A stretch of 64,000 bases of DNA from Methanosarcina barkeri str. Wiesmoor (GCF_000969985.1 NZ_CP009526.1:3224001-3288000); one strand, 5' to 3'. Shown: positions 44,859 through 54,921, counted from the stretch's first letter. The notes: generated from the letters alone by a model not told the origin. A program made the numbers and translations.

Positions 44859-45842
44859 TTATCTCCTTATTTTTCTGGTCCTAAAGAATTTCTTAAGTGC
44901 GGTTTCATATGGTTCATCTGTAACGAGGTCAACCATGTCGATCTTCATTTTCCGGAAGAGTCTTTGTAAAGATTCATTATGTTCCATGACAAGTTCTGCA
45001 TAGCGTATCCTGAACTCTTCATTGGAAGTATCGACCAGAAGTTGCTCACCGGTTTCCTCATCTTCAAGTTCGATAAGACCAACGTCAGGAAGTTCCTGTT
45101 CGCGTTTGTCAGATACTCTTAATGCAACGATATCATGTCGGTTTTTCATCACTTTAAGAGGCTTTGAAAAGTCATCCGAACAAAAATCTGAGATTACAAA
45201 GACGATACTTCTTCGTTTGAGCAGCATAGCAATGGCCTGCATACTGTTCATGATGTCTGTTTTTTTTGCAACAGGTTCATAGGAAATCAATGTGCTGAGC
45301 AACTTAAGAACATGTTTCCTGCCTTTTCTGGCCGGAATGTACTTTTCAATCCCTTCCGTAAAAATGAAAAGCCCAACATTATCGTTGTTTTCCATGGCTG
45401 CAAACATCAAGCTTGCTGCGATATCTATTGCTTTTTGCTTCTTTGTGATGTTACTTCCAAAACTTCCGGAAGCCGACATATCTATAGCAAAATAGACACG
45501 CAGGTCTCTTTCTTCAACAAATTCTTTAATGAAAGGACGGTTGAACCTTGCAGTAACCTTCCAGTCAATTGCACGGACATCGTCACCTGCCCTGTATTCT
45601 CTGATTTCAGAAAAATCGATACCTTGACCCTTGAATACAGAGTGATAGTTTCCAGTGATCAGTCCTTCGACTTGTTGTTTTGTGCTGATCTCTATACGTT
45701 TTACTTGCTTAATAACTTCTTTTGCACTCTGCATATAGCACACAACCCGATGTGATTTATACACTTCTTCACTAGTGAAAATTTCCTGGAGAAAATCTCC
45801 TGACGAAAATCCCCTGGAGAAAATCTCGATCTGGATGCTCAT
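44859..45842 (-). CDS. DUF58 domain protein
   Basis: Up to 327 residues. The DUF58 core is clear: GIDFSEIREYRAGDDVRAID and WKVTARFNRPFIKEFVEERD, followed by a VWA-like fold with DMSASGS. Partner of MoxR ATPases in nearly all such operons. The ATG at 45842 overlaps the moxR stop (ATGA), which favours this start. Homologs, however, start about 36 residues later, at the ATG at 45734 (MQSAKEVIKQV). The extra 36 residues come from DNA with a repeated GGAGAAAATCTC, so an insertion here may have created a new coupled start. Confidence 0.85.
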   Translation of the reverse strand: MSIQIEIFSRGFSSGDFLQEIFTSEEVYKSHRVVCYMQSAKEVIKQVKRIEISTKQQVEGLITGNYHSVFKGQGIDFSEIREYRAGDDVRAIDWKVTARFNRPFIKEFVEERDLRVYFAIDMSASGSFGSNITKKQKAIDIAASLMFAAMENNDNVGLFIFTEGIEKYIPARKGRKHVLKLLSTLISYEPVAKKTDIMNSMQAIAMLLKRRSIVFVISDFCSDDFSKPLKVMKNRHDIVALRVSDKREQELPDVGLIELEDEETGEQLLVDTSNEEFRIRYAELVMEHNESLQRLFRKMKIDMVDLVTDEPYETALKKFFRTRKIRR

Positions 45843-46825
45843 GGCACTTTTACTTTGTTCAGTATCTGTGCAATTATCTGATCACTGGTGACTTCTTCAA
45901 CTTCTGCCTCGTAGTTAAGAAGTATACGATGCCGAAGCACATTGTATGCAACAGCTTTTATGTCTTCAGGGATCACATATCCTCTCCCGCTAAGCATTGC
46001 ATGTGCTTTTGCAGCAAGTATAAGCCATAAGGATGCACGTGGAGATGCTCCGTATTCTATGTATCCTTCGGCGTCAACATCGTAAGCTTGAGGGTGTCTC
46101 GTTGCGTCCACAACCTGTGCCACATAGTCCTTGATCTTTCTGTCAGCATATATCTGGGAATTGAAATCCTGGATCTCAATAATTTGTTCAGATGTGAGTA
46201 TCTTCGATATTTGAGGCTGTATACCCTGAGTAAACCTCTCAATGATCTCAATTTCGGCATCCTTAGTGGGATAATCAATAAGAAGTTTGAACATGAACCT
46301 GTCTACCTGTGCTTCAGGAAGCTTATAGGTACCTTCTGACTCTATCGGGTTCTGTGTTGCCATTACAAGGAAAGGACGCTCGAGTTTGAAAGTCTCTCCC
46401 TGTATACTTACCTGCCTTTCCTGCATTGCTTCTAAAAGTGCCGACTGAACCTTTGGAGGAGCACGATTTATTTCGTCGGCAAGAATAAAGTTAGAAAAAA
46501 TAGGGCCTTTAAGTGTGAAAAAGGAAGCTTCGTTGTGGTTGTATATTTTGGTACCGGTTATATCTGCCGGCAACAGGTCAGGCGTGAATTGAAGTCTCAC
46601 AAAATCACAATCAAGACATTCTGCCATTGTCCTGGCCATGAGGGTCTTTGCGAGTCCAGGGACCCCTTCAAGCAGAATATGCCCCTGGGAAATCAGTGCT
46701 ATAATCATATTGTCAATGATTTCGTCCTGCCCGATTATCTTGTTTTTAATCTCAGTTCTTAGTTTTAAGATCTTTTCAGAATAGTAGCTCGCTCTTTCAT
46801 TAAGCTTCTGAATATTTTCGTCCAT
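45839..46825 (-). CDS. MoxR-family AAA+ ATPase
   Basis: A 328-residue AAA+ ATPase. Walker A is GVPGLAKTLMA near residue 60, Walker B ILADEINRAPPKVQSALLEA near 120, sensor 1 in MATQNPIESEG, and a C-terminal lid domain with SPRASLWLILAAKAHAM. MoxR proteins act as chaperones that insert metals or assemble complexes with DUF58/VWA partners, which follow here. GGTGAG lies before the ATG. First gene of a four-gene operon whose junctions are 4, 1 and 4 bases. Confidence 0.92.
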   Translation of the reverse strand: MDENIQKLNERASYYSEKILKLRTEIKNKIIGQDEIIDNMIIALISQGHILLEGVPGLAKTLMARTMAECLDCDFVRLQFTPDLLPADITGTKIYNHNEASFFTLKGPIFSNFILADEINRAPPKVQSALLEAMQERQVSIQGETFKLERPFLVMATQNPIESEGTYKLPEAQVDRFMFKLLIDYPTKDAEIEIIERFTQGIQPQISKILTSEQIIEIQDFNSQIYADRKIKDYVAQVVDATRHPQAYDVDAEGYIEYGASPRASLWLILAAKAHAMLSGRGYVIPEDIKAVAYNVLRHRILLNYEAEVEEVTSDQIIAQILNKVKVP

Positions 46826-47269
46826 TTACTCACCTGCGGTGAAGAATAGCTGATAGCAAAGCATACAGCTCAGAAAGTTAGTGAATCTTAGTGAATCTTA
46901 GTGAATCGTTTAAACCAACTACTGATAGCTTTTTGCGCTGTTAATGCACCTTTTTGTTTTCTGTAAATTTAAAGTTCTATTCAGTATTTTTCAGTTTTTT
47001 ATCCAGGCCATCCCGCGAAGTGTGGGACCCTTCGGATGCAAAATATATTTTTCAAATTAATAAAGTTTATTCAGTTGGTATAACGGATACATGTAAAATG
47101 TTAAATCAGAGAGTCAAAAAAACTTTGGTACAATAGTCGAATTATATACATTTATGAGTTATTTTGATATACGATACATCTTGATGTATATTTATATTTG
47201 GCATTAAATTCTTCAAATTCTTCCTAATAAATAACAAAAAATTATGAGCTTTTGTTATATATGTGAAGT
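46826..47269. other. intergenic region upstream of moxR
   Basis: No gene. Three copies of TTAGTGAATC near 46880-46910 (10-bp period) and a GC-richer inverted stretch (ATCCCGCGAAGTGTGGGACC near 47010). Confidence 0.4.
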
Positions 47270-47413
47270 ATGAAAAGCTTTTATAATGGTATCAAATATA
47301 ATGGTATCAAATATCTTATAAATTTATACAGCGAGGAATTTAAATTTGTATTAGTAGTTAGTTTTCTATTAGTAGTTGGTTTTTTCACAGCACTAGTCTC
47401 TGCGCTTCTATGA
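47270..47413 (+). CDS. candidate 47-residue single-pass membrane protein
   Basis: ATG at 47270, TGA at 47411. A polar, Asn/Tyr-rich N-terminus with an internal duplicate (NGIKYNGIKYL), then one hydrophobic segment (FVLVVSFLLVVGFFTALVSA) to the end. The ribosome site is weak (GTGAAG). It may be real or a chance frame in AT-rich DNA. Confidence 0.3.
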   Translation: MKSFYNGIKYNGIKYLINLYSEEFKFVLVVSFLLVVGFFTALVSALL

Positions 47414-47552
47414 GTATATACTCCGGAAGGCTCTTTTTTAATTATATTTTCATTTTCAGGCCTTATTTAGTTACTTATTCCTCTTTCCATATCATTTTTA
47501 ATTATCCTAGTACTGTTGCAGTAATGTCTAAAAAATCATAATCAAGAGACCT

Positions 47553-47962
47553 ATGCGTAAGCCAGTTGTGATCGAAAAAAAAGATATCATACAAATCTCA
47601 ATAACAAGAAATAAAAATCATTCTCTGCGCTGGCTGATCCACTTAAAGTATGCCATTGTTTTAGTATTTTTCTTTGTAGAAGGGATAATGGAAGCTTTGT
47701 AGAATCTGAAAAAGCATTCCCATACTATATTGTAATCAATCTATTTCTGGTGAATTTTGTTTTAGTATCACTTTTACTTGTCCAGTCTTACAAATTCAAG
47801 CTTGTGGCGCCTTATCAGCAAAATCTTGAAGTTACTACATACTCAAATCTGAAACTTAAGTTCTTCACTGATACTCCTGAAGAGCTTACAAGATCCTTTG
47901 AAGAGCTTACAGGACTCCTTAAAATAGATGAGGATAAAGAAATAATACAAAGAGTCGAATGA
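47553..47962 (+). pseudogene. frameshifted relic of a small membrane protein
   Basis: A first frame starts MRKPVVIEKKDIIQISITRN and runs to a hydrophobic KYAIVLVFFFVEG before a stop at 47700. In another frame coding-like sequence continues with SFVESEKAFPYYIVINLFLV, then TYSNLKLKFFTDTPEELTRS up to 47962. Together they read like one protein with two membrane segments and a cytoplasmic tail, broken by a frameshift near 47690. Family not recognised. Confidence 0.35.
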
Positions 47963-48004
47963 AAAATTCAGGTTAGAGCAAAGTTAGAACCCATATTCAA
48001 TCCA

Positions 48005-48640
48005 TTGAGAAATATAAAGGAAAAACTTGACCTTGACAAGATTCTTCACGACATCGATCTTCAAAAGGTTGTATCCAGAATCCCTTATTCATTATTTAAC
48101 ATAATTTTGTCAAGAACTTTAAGGCTATTATACTCACATGGAGAAAATATATTGATCACAGCAATCGATGCAACTGGGTTTACAAGTTTTTACGTAAGTC
48201 ATTATTGCTATCGATAGACACGAATAAGAAAGTAATATTCGGATGGAAAATTAGTCAAAAACAGATCATGAAATAAAACATGCAAAGACTCTGATAAACA
48301 ATCAAATAATACAAGAAAATCTGAATATTATGTAATTCTGAATATTATGTAATGGATAAAGGGTGTAATTCAGAAAAATACATTCTCTTATTAGAGAAGA
48401 AATTAAAGCAGATTCAATTATACCTTTAAGACAGAGAAAAAGGAAAAAATTAGAAGAAAGTATCGAAAACAGTTGAATCTGAGCTTTGACAAAATTAGAT
48501 ACAATCAAAGAAACATAGCGAAGACAACATTCTCTGTAGTCAAAAGAAAGTTCGGAGAAACGCTTAGGGTAAGAAAGTTCTGGAATCAAGTAAAAGAAGT
48601 AAAAATTAAACTAATAGTGTATAACACAGATAAAAATTAT
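48005..48640 (+). pseudogene. transposase relic (copy 1)
   Basis: Fragments in several frames: EKLDLDKILHDIDLQKVVSR, then ITAIDATGFTSFYVSHYCYR (the first DDE aspartate region of an IS5-type transposase), then RKYRKQLNLSFDKIRYNQRN and KTTFSVVKRKFGE. Multiple stops and frameshifts. A second relic with the same order lies at 49895-50330. Confidence 0.65.
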
Positions 48641-48913
48641 ATAAGTAGTTTATATTAAATTAAGTATTTCTACAGAGCCAAAAAACTTTTTGTTGTAAAT
48701 CCCATTCAAGCTTGATGTTTTTCTATTTGATCTGAATACTTTTTAACTAATCAATTATTTTCAAGTCACATAAAATAGAGAAGAACCTAAAGATATTAGT
48801 TGTAGAAAAAATTAGTCACTTAATCAACAACGATTTTTCAATTCCAACAAAGCTCGTTGGTAAAATAAATAAAGGAATTAGTGATGAGATCAATTGCTCC
48901 CTAAAATTTGAGA

Positions 48914-49249
48914 TTAAATATAAAGGGAAACCGTATAGGTATCATAATTATTGCAATTATCTTCTCGCATTCCAACACGTCTTCCTAAAGTACTATTATC
49001 GCAATGGCCAAATGCTTGTTGCTCTACATAGGAAATAGAATCTCCACCCCACGTGTACCCATTCCCTTCAGCATAATAATAAAAGTAGGAGTTATTCGTC
49101 GAACCTATTCTTTGGCTACTACGAGGCTTAATCTCCCACCACCCTTTTACTAGCCAGTCACCAGATCCCCCACATGTACCTGGATTATAGCGCTTAATAG
49201 CAACGTATATCGAAAAAGATGTGTCATTTCTAAAATAAATATTGGTCAC
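48914..49249 (-). CDS. DUF1036 domain protein
   Basis: A 111-residue protein reading as a beta-rich domain: FRNDTSFSIYVAIKRYNPG, WLVKGWWEIKPRSSQRIG and YYYAEGNGYTWGG. WxxxGWW(x)hKPG-type sequence is the hallmark of DUF1036, found in bacterial and some archaeal proteins of unknown function. No signal peptide. It overlaps the upstream 82-codon gene by 4 bases. The pair sits between two relics of the same transposase, suggesting arrival by transposition. Three Cys could bind metal or form disulfides. Confidence 0.7.
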   Translation of the reverse strand: MTNIYFRNDTSFSIYVAIKRYNPGTCGGSGDWLVKGWWEIKPRSSQRIGSTNNSYFYYYAEGNGYTWGGDSISYVEQQAFGHCDNSTLGRRVGMREDNCNNYDTYTVSLYI

Positions 49250-49494
49250 AGTTTTTCCTCCCTGTGAAATCTTTCTGAAAGAGGTGCACTTGGTATATCT
49301 TCAGTACTTTTGGGTAGTTTAACATTAGTTATACCTTCTGCAACTTCAGTTACACCTTTTTCCTCCAGTTTGCCTCTTTCAATCTGAAATCCAGGTTTCT
49401 GGTAGGAGACTTTATGTTTTTTATCTGTTTCCATGAAAAAGTCTTGTTGAGGTTCATCTTCCTCTTTGGTCATAGGTTCTTTCTTTTCTGCCAT
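49246..49494 (-). CDS. hypothetical hydrophilic protein
   Basis: An 82-residue, highly charged, probably disordered protein (starts MAEKKEPMTKEEDEPQQDFF). No family recognised. A clear GGGGT site precedes the ATG. Its stop overlaps the DUF1036 gene start (ATGA), so the two are co-translated and may work together, for instance as a partner or leader for the DUF1036 protein. Confidence 0.6.
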   Translation of the reverse strand: MAEKKEPMTKEEDEPQQDFFMETDKKHKVSYQKPGFQIERGKLEEKGVTEVAEGITNVKLPKSTEDIPSAPLSERFHREEKL

Positions 49495-49894
49495 GCAATA
49501 CCCCTTATCATTTTAAACTACATTTCTGCTTTTATTAAATTAGAACCACCACATCAGTCACTGAAAGAAGAAATAATTATTATCAATAACTTATGACAGG
49601 ATTCTAAAAGATTAAGTTTAATATTGTTCTTATCAATATAACATTTTTAAAATATATTAATTATATATTAATAACGATTTATATTAATCTTCTTATATAT
49701 AATAGCTTAAGAATATGTACTTAGAATCTACTTTTTGGATTGTACAATTGAACTTTACCAAGAATTAGGTATTGATTTCTTCAAATATCCCTCAAATATA
49801 TTACTGAATAAAAATCCTTTGAAAAGGTATTGAGCTCTTTGATTCAAAAATGAACTCCGCAGAAATCCTCTTAATTCTATTTTTACCCAAAATA

Positions 49895-50330
49895 CAGAAT
49901 AGCAGTAGATACCGATAAAAAAGTAGTATTGGGATGGAAAATTAGTCAAAAAACAGATCACGATGCCAAACATGAAAAAGCTCTGATAAGGCAATCAAAT
50001 AAATCAAGAAAATCTGAATGTTATGTGATGGATAAAGTATATAATTCTGAAAAAATTCATACTCTAATTAGAGAATAAATCAAAGCAGACTAAATTTACC
50101 TTCAAGAGTAAGAAAAAGGAAGAAAATAAAAGGGAAATATAGAAAACAGCTCCATGTAACCTTTGATAAAATCAAATACAATAAATGGAATATAGCGGAA
50201 ACAAAGTTTTCTGTTGTCAAAAGGAAGTTTGAAGAAGTACTCAGAGAAAAGTTCTTTAATCAGGTCAAAGAAATAAAAATTAAACTGATAGTCTATAATA
50301 TAAACAAAAATATAAACAAAAAAGTTGTAG
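49895..50330 (+). pseudogene. transposase relic (copy 2)
   Basis: Reads YRIAVDTDKKVVLGWKISQK, then ALIRQSNKSRKSECYVMDKV, then the frame is broken before RKQLHVTFDKIKYNKWNIAE and TKFSVVKRKFEEVLREKFFN. Same order and high similarity to the relic at 48005-48640, including GGATGGAAAATTAGTCAAAA shared at DNA level. Catalytically dead. Confidence 0.65.
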
Positions 50331-51265
50331 AAATAATTTGCATCAGATTAAGGATTTTCCTAGAGTCAACGTAGTATAACTTTAAAGTACCTTAAAATCC
50401 TTAATTCCAATTATGTTTCTAAACCGAAAGGCAGTGTCTCGAATTTGCTGTAAATTTGAAGTCAAGTTTTTGCATACTATGTAGAGAATTGATCTTCCGA
50501 TATGGAATATTCTCCTCGCTAACTTCTTGATATTTATGGTTTTACAGAAAAATTGGCACACTGCCAACCGAAAAGCTGAAATTTCAGAATTATGATGTTC
50601 TTTTCATCTTTAAGAGTTGATTAATGCTCATGGACACCACCTGATTTTGACAATGAGATAAAAGATAAGTTTCAGACTTAGGGGTCCCGCAGCGCCTTAT
50701 TGACTCTGAAAGAGTTGTCAAATCTTTTTTTAAAATTCATCCGAAAACTTCCCTCCACGTCCGCATGCTGCGAAACAGCAGATATCGGGCGGTCACTGAC
50801 AAAAAAGAAGAAAAGTAAAATTTTCGTTATCGTTGAATACTTTGTTTTTAAAAGAAGAGAGCTTTTCCATCCAGCTTTGGGAAACATTAAACGTTTTCAT
50901 CAGATCAAATGCTTCAGCATTAAAGCAGTACGTTTTTCATTTCCACATAAAAGTACATCTAAAATATTGTCTATATTCTTTATGGGAACTGTAAAATAAG
51001 AAGCATACTAAGGATTACAAAGAGTCTCAGTACAATAATTGACACCATTGACTCTTGCACCTGTATCATCAATCTGCTGATAAGGCGTACCTTAAGTCCT
51101 TCCAGGGAAATCTCAGCTTTCTCCTGATGAAAGATATCAATATCTTTTGTCAAGATTCGAGAAATAGTGGCGTTCCATTTTTCTACTCCAAAATAGGATA
51201 AGGGAAAATGGAACAACTATTATATTTCTCGGTAATTGAAAAACCATTTAATTTGAAGGGGATAC
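50331..51265. other. degenerate region without a confident gene
   Basis: Several short frames on both strands, none with a ribosome site. On the minus strand, 50980-51216 reads as a possible fragment (EISLEGLKVRLISRL then a hydrophobic VSIIVLRLFVILSMLLILQF) vaguely like the C-terminal tail of AarF/UbiB-type kinases. This is weak and could be chance. I annotate no gene here. Confidence 0.3.
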
Positions 51266-53563
51266 TTATTTTCTTCTATACAAGAGTACGCCAAGCAGGC
51301 AGACAATGCCAGAAATGATTTCAAATCCAGGCAGGCTCACATTTTCTTTCCAATATGTACTTGTGTTTCCTGTTTTTTTATTCTCTGCTTGTACGTTTCC
51401 TGTATACTCAGTCTTCTTTTTAATATCTGATCCTGTATATCCACTACTTTGTTTAAGAGTCTGAGTGTCAGGTTCTGGCGGGAGTTCAGCCAAAATTTTA
51501 TTTTCTGTCGTCTTACCTGTTGTCTTACCCGTTATTACGAAGGGAGAGAATCCAGGAGTTTCGGTTATGAAATACAAGTACGTGTCATCTTCCCCTGACA
51601 GGCTGGTTGAAAGCGAGTCCCATTTTGTATCATTGTACCTGTTCAGGGTTATTGAAGCCTGGCCGATATTGTTATCCTCAATCCAGGATTTTTCAACTTT
51701 GAAACATACAACCGGATTTTCTATATTCTTCGAGTTTCCATATCCACCGTTTCCAACCCAGAGATTAAAGAATTTATAGACTTCATCCGAAGGCAGGTCT
51801 GAAACCAGAACGGATTTATTTTTCAGCATCTCTACAATGGTTGTTGTCTTACCTACTGTCTTTTTTGCGTCAAAATCCACATAAACAACGCAGGTTGCAT
51901 TATTTACGAAATCAAATTTTACAGATTTTCCATTTGTAATAAACACCTGCGAAAGTTCTTTTACTTCAACGTTTTTTGCAGGCTCGGGAGAGCCACCGCT
52001 ACTGCCACTGCCTCCACTACCGCCACTGCTGCTTCTGCTACCCTTGCTACCTCTGCTACCATCACTGTCATCACTGTCCTCATTGCTACTGCTATTGTCG
52101 CTACTATTGTTTAACACCTCAAATTCGGATTTTGAGGCGTACCAGGTATTTCCGTCCATACCTATGTTTATTCTATTTCCATTGGGTTCTGGTTCGTTGG
52201 AATAGTCAGAGAAAGGATATCCGGCATCGATACATGGGGAAGTTATATTGTCATTCACCCAACAACTCCCATTCCAGCGTCCTGTTTTTGACTTCAGGTG
52301 ATAGTCGTGTTTATCCCTGTCCACGTATTGAGGATCCGCTATTATATCCAAAAGTGGCGCCTGAACACCTATATAGTTCCCACCAGCGTTGTTATATAAA
52401 GAATTATTCTGCAGGATAAAAGCGTGGGTGTCTGTAAGCATGTTACATATTCCAGATCCATTTCCTCCAACTGCTGATGTGCGAGTGTTCGTTATTATGT
52501 TATTTCTTACTGTAACTACATACCCTGAACCAGCCGGAGCTGAGAAAAAAGCAGCATTCTGCACAATACCAGCCCCGTGTGCGCCATCTATCACGTTATT
52601 TTCAATGGTAGCATTAAATCCGACGGATAAGATTCCGCCTATTACTTTGTTGCCTGAAACTGTTCCGGTATCATAGATCTGATTATGGTGAATGTGGACA
52701 TTTGCAGACGATTTGGAATTTGATCCCTGTGAGAAAAACCAGATGCCTGCAAGTGCAGTCTCATATATTGTGTTATTGTACACCTCAATATCATCCATAG
52801 ATGCTCCATCTCTCTGGATTTCAATTCCTACCCCGCCAGACCCCTCTGATGTAATTTTATTATCGTAGAACTTCGCATGATTTGTATTATATAATCTCAG
52901 GCCGCTGTTTGTCCTGCAGGTAATCCTGTTATTGTAAGCTTTCACGTTTGAAGAGGTACTGGCATAGAGAACATCATGCCCTAATAAGTATACCTCATTA
53001 TTACAGAATATTATATTAGAACAGTTGTCAGTCTTTAAGCCATCTCCGTGGTTATTGGTCAGATACATATTGTATACACTTACGTTCTGACAATCACTGA
53101 AGTGGATAAGATTATGGTAACCATTTCCGCTTTCTATATTGGCATTTCCTTCCCTGTCTCCATCAATGGTAAAACCGCGAATAGTAATGTTATGGCTACT
53201 GGAGTTACTTTCTTTAATCAAAGGTTTAGTAGATGACCATCCAGCATTTCGTACTAATTTTATTGTTGCATTGGAATCTCCTTCAAGGATTGTATTGCTG
53301 CCAATCTGAAGAGTATCGTCTATAACATATGTGAAAGGCCCCTTGAGATAAACAGTTGTGTAACTAGGGTTTTCGGTAACAAATTTAAGGGCCTGGTTAA
53401 TTGTGATGTGATCATTTTCTCCAGAGCAGTTAAAATCACCACTCTCATTTCCAGCAACGTAAACAACTGGTGGTGTCATGCACAAAGCAACAGGAACGTA
53501 TGTAAGCATAAGGAAGCCTGTAAGGAAAAAAACTTTTGTTATTTTATTTAACAGATTTATCAC
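51266..53563 (-). CDS. surface beta-helix protein with PGF-pre-PGF and PGF-CTERM
   Basis: A 765-residue exported protein. Signal peptide at 1-28. Then a right-handed parallel beta-helix of about 450 residues with NosD/PbH1-type repeats (NSTILEGDSNATIKL, NITIRGFTIDGD, NCSNIIFCNNEVYLL and similar). A Ser/Gly/Asp linker follows (about 490-535), then a PGF-pre-PGF domain (about 540-690, SVKFDFVNNATCVVYVDFDA ... ETPGFSPFVITG). The C-terminus LPGFEIISGIVCLLGV then RRK is a PGF-CTERM signal, cleaved by archaeosortase A for lipid anchoring. Many NxS/T sites suggest N-glycosylation. Probably a sugar-binding or structural S-layer-associated protein. Confidence 0.85.
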   Translation of the reverse strand: MINLLNKITKVFFLTGFLMLTYVPVALCMTPPVVYVAGNESGDFNCSGENDHITINQALKFVTENPSYTTVYLKGPFTYVIDDTLQIGSNTILEGDSNATIKLVRNAGWSSTKPLIKESNSSSHNITIRGFTIDGDREGNANIESGNGYHNLIHFSDCQNVSVYNMYLTNNHGDGLKTDNCSNIIFCNNEVYLLGHDVLYASTSSNVKAYNNRITCRTNSGLRLYNTNHAKFYDNKITSEGSGGVGIEIQRDGASMDDIEVYNNTIYETALAGIWFFSQGSNSKSSANVHIHHNQIYDTGTVSGNKVIGGILSVGFNATIENNVIDGAHGAGIVQNAAFFSAPAGSGYVVTVRNNIITNTRTSAVGGNGSGICNMLTDTHAFILQNNSLYNNAGGNYIGVQAPLLDIIADPQYVDRDKHDYHLKSKTGRWNGSCWVNDNITSPCIDAGYPFSDYSNEPEPNGNRINIGMDGNTWYASKSEFEVLNNSSDNSSSNEDSDDSDGSRGSKGSRSSSGGSGGSGSSGGSPEPAKNVEVKELSQVFITNGKSVKFDFVNNATCVVYVDFDAKKTVGKTTTIVEMLKNKSVLVSDLPSDEVYKFFNLWVGNGGYGNSKNIENPVVCFKVEKSWIEDNNIGQASITLNRYNDTKWDSLSTSLSGEDDTYLYFITETPGFSPFVITGKTTGKTTENKILAELPPEPDTQTLKQSSGYTGSDIKKKTEYTGNVQAENKKTGNTSTYWKENVSLPGFEIISGIVCLLGVLLYRRK

Positions 53564-54587
53564 CCATAAATTATCTAGCAGTTTGAATTGGCATTCTACT
53601 GCTTCCTCAATTCAAGTATACAAATCCTGAAAAAGTCCCAGATCTAAACCGGAGATTCAATTCTAAAATAACTTGAAAATACTTATTAAATAGTTATCAG
53701 AACAACTCTCAAATAAATTCTCAAATCAACATAAAATGTATCTTAAATGAACCTTTGATAAAATATTGAATGTCAGATATTTCTCACTTGTTTTGATTAA
53801 GTGTAAAAATCTTTTCTCTTAAACAAACTGCTCTAATTTTTGTGGTTTTACCTATTGTAATTTTTTCACACTTTTGCCCAATTATTCAGCCTAAGAGAAA
53901 CAATTTTACTAATCTTATTTAATAAAGTTTAATGGACAAATTTTTCTGAACAAGTTTCTTCTAATTGTTGACTATGATTGTTTTTTATGATTTTATTGAC
54001 TGGTAGCATATTTATCATTGATATCAAAATCAATCAGCTTGCTCAGGTAGTATAAATAGTTGTGTTAGTCTGAATATTTACGCTTTACTTTAATACAACT
54101 AGTTTTACTTATTATAAATATTTATTTAGTAATTGCCCCATAAACGCAGGTACCACACAAAAAATAACATGGAAGTATGTAAAAAACATATAAGGAAAAA
54201 GATTTTTAATATCATATCTTTTGTTGAGGCTATCTTCCCTGGCCAGCCAATAACCATTAAATCGCCTGGGTTTTGAAGCTGTTAATATTCATGTTAATTT
54301 TAATAAGTTTAAACTGAATTTCTATTCTTCCATCCTATGTTATAGTGCTCCCGCAGCTTCCCATTTATCAAACTAATGTTCATCGTCATGTTATTCCCTG
54401 TTTAAATATGTCTTTATAATTATATTAATCTTGATTCTTGCTGGACTTTATAACCAAAAGAGTCATGACAAAAAATAGATAATGAAGGAAAACCAATTAT
54501 TTGTAGGGATAAATTATTGGCTGTTTTTTAGTGCCTAAATCGATACTCAAGAATTAATATACTCAAAAGGGAAATGAGGGGGAAAAA
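53564..54587. other. intergenic region
   Basis: About 1 kb without a confident gene. AT-rich. AGTTGTGTTA near 54058 and TAATACAACT near 54091 form an imperfect hairpin. Divergent promoter region for the beta-helix gene and the small membrane protein gene. Confidence 0.4.
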
Positions 54588-54752
54588 TTGGAGAGAAAAT
54601 TTAGGATTTTACTGACTGTTGGGACTTTATTGCTGGTAATGGGCGTGCTCCTGAATTTTACCAGAGACCCACTTTTATGGGGTACAGGGACTGTAACTGC
54701 ATTATTCATGATTCTGCTTTTCAGGATAGACCCTCTAAGTCCAAATGATTGA
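54588..54752 (+). CDS. 54-residue membrane protein
   Basis: A TTG start at 54588 with a strong GAGGGGGA site seven bases upstream. The product begins MERKFRILLTVGTLLLVMGV and contains FTRDPLLWGTGTVTALFMIL, ending SPND: two short hydrophobic segments separated by a polar turn. Not recognised, but the ribosome site and regular two-helix pattern make it a good small-protein candidate. It sits upstream of the DUF3160 cluster and right before a long purine tract. Confidence 0.6.
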   Translation: MERKFRILLTVGTLLLVMGVLLNFTRDPLLWGTGTVTALFMILLFRIDPLSPND

Positions 54753-54753
54753 T

Positions 54754-54921
54754 GGGAAAAAGAAAAGGGGAAAAAGGAAAGGATAAGAGGAAATAAGGGA
54801 AAAAGGAAAGGATAAGAGGAAATAAGGGGAAAAAGGAAAGAAAAAAGAGGAAAAAGAGAAGAAAAAGAGGAAAAAGAGAAGAAAAAGAGGAAAAAGAGAA
54901 GAAAAAGAGAAGAAAAAGAAT
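54754..54921. repeat. purine-only tract with GGAAAAAG repeats
   Basis: About 168 bases of almost pure purine on the plus strand, made of GATAAGAGGAAATAAGGG and GAAAAAGAGGAAAAAGAGAA units. It could form triplex or unusual structure and is prone to length change. The pyrimidine strand could serve as a terminator for leftward transcription. Confidence 0.8.

Noticed and set aside
50980-51216. AarF/UbiB-like C-terminal fragment
   Set aside because: Resemblance is limited to a short helix and a hydrophobic tail; too weak to annotate.
51976-52419. His/Cys-rich plus-strand ORF within the beta-helix gene
   Set aside because: It is the complement of the Ser/Gly linker; the minus-strand gene has signal peptide, PGF-pre-PGF and PGF-CTERM evidence.
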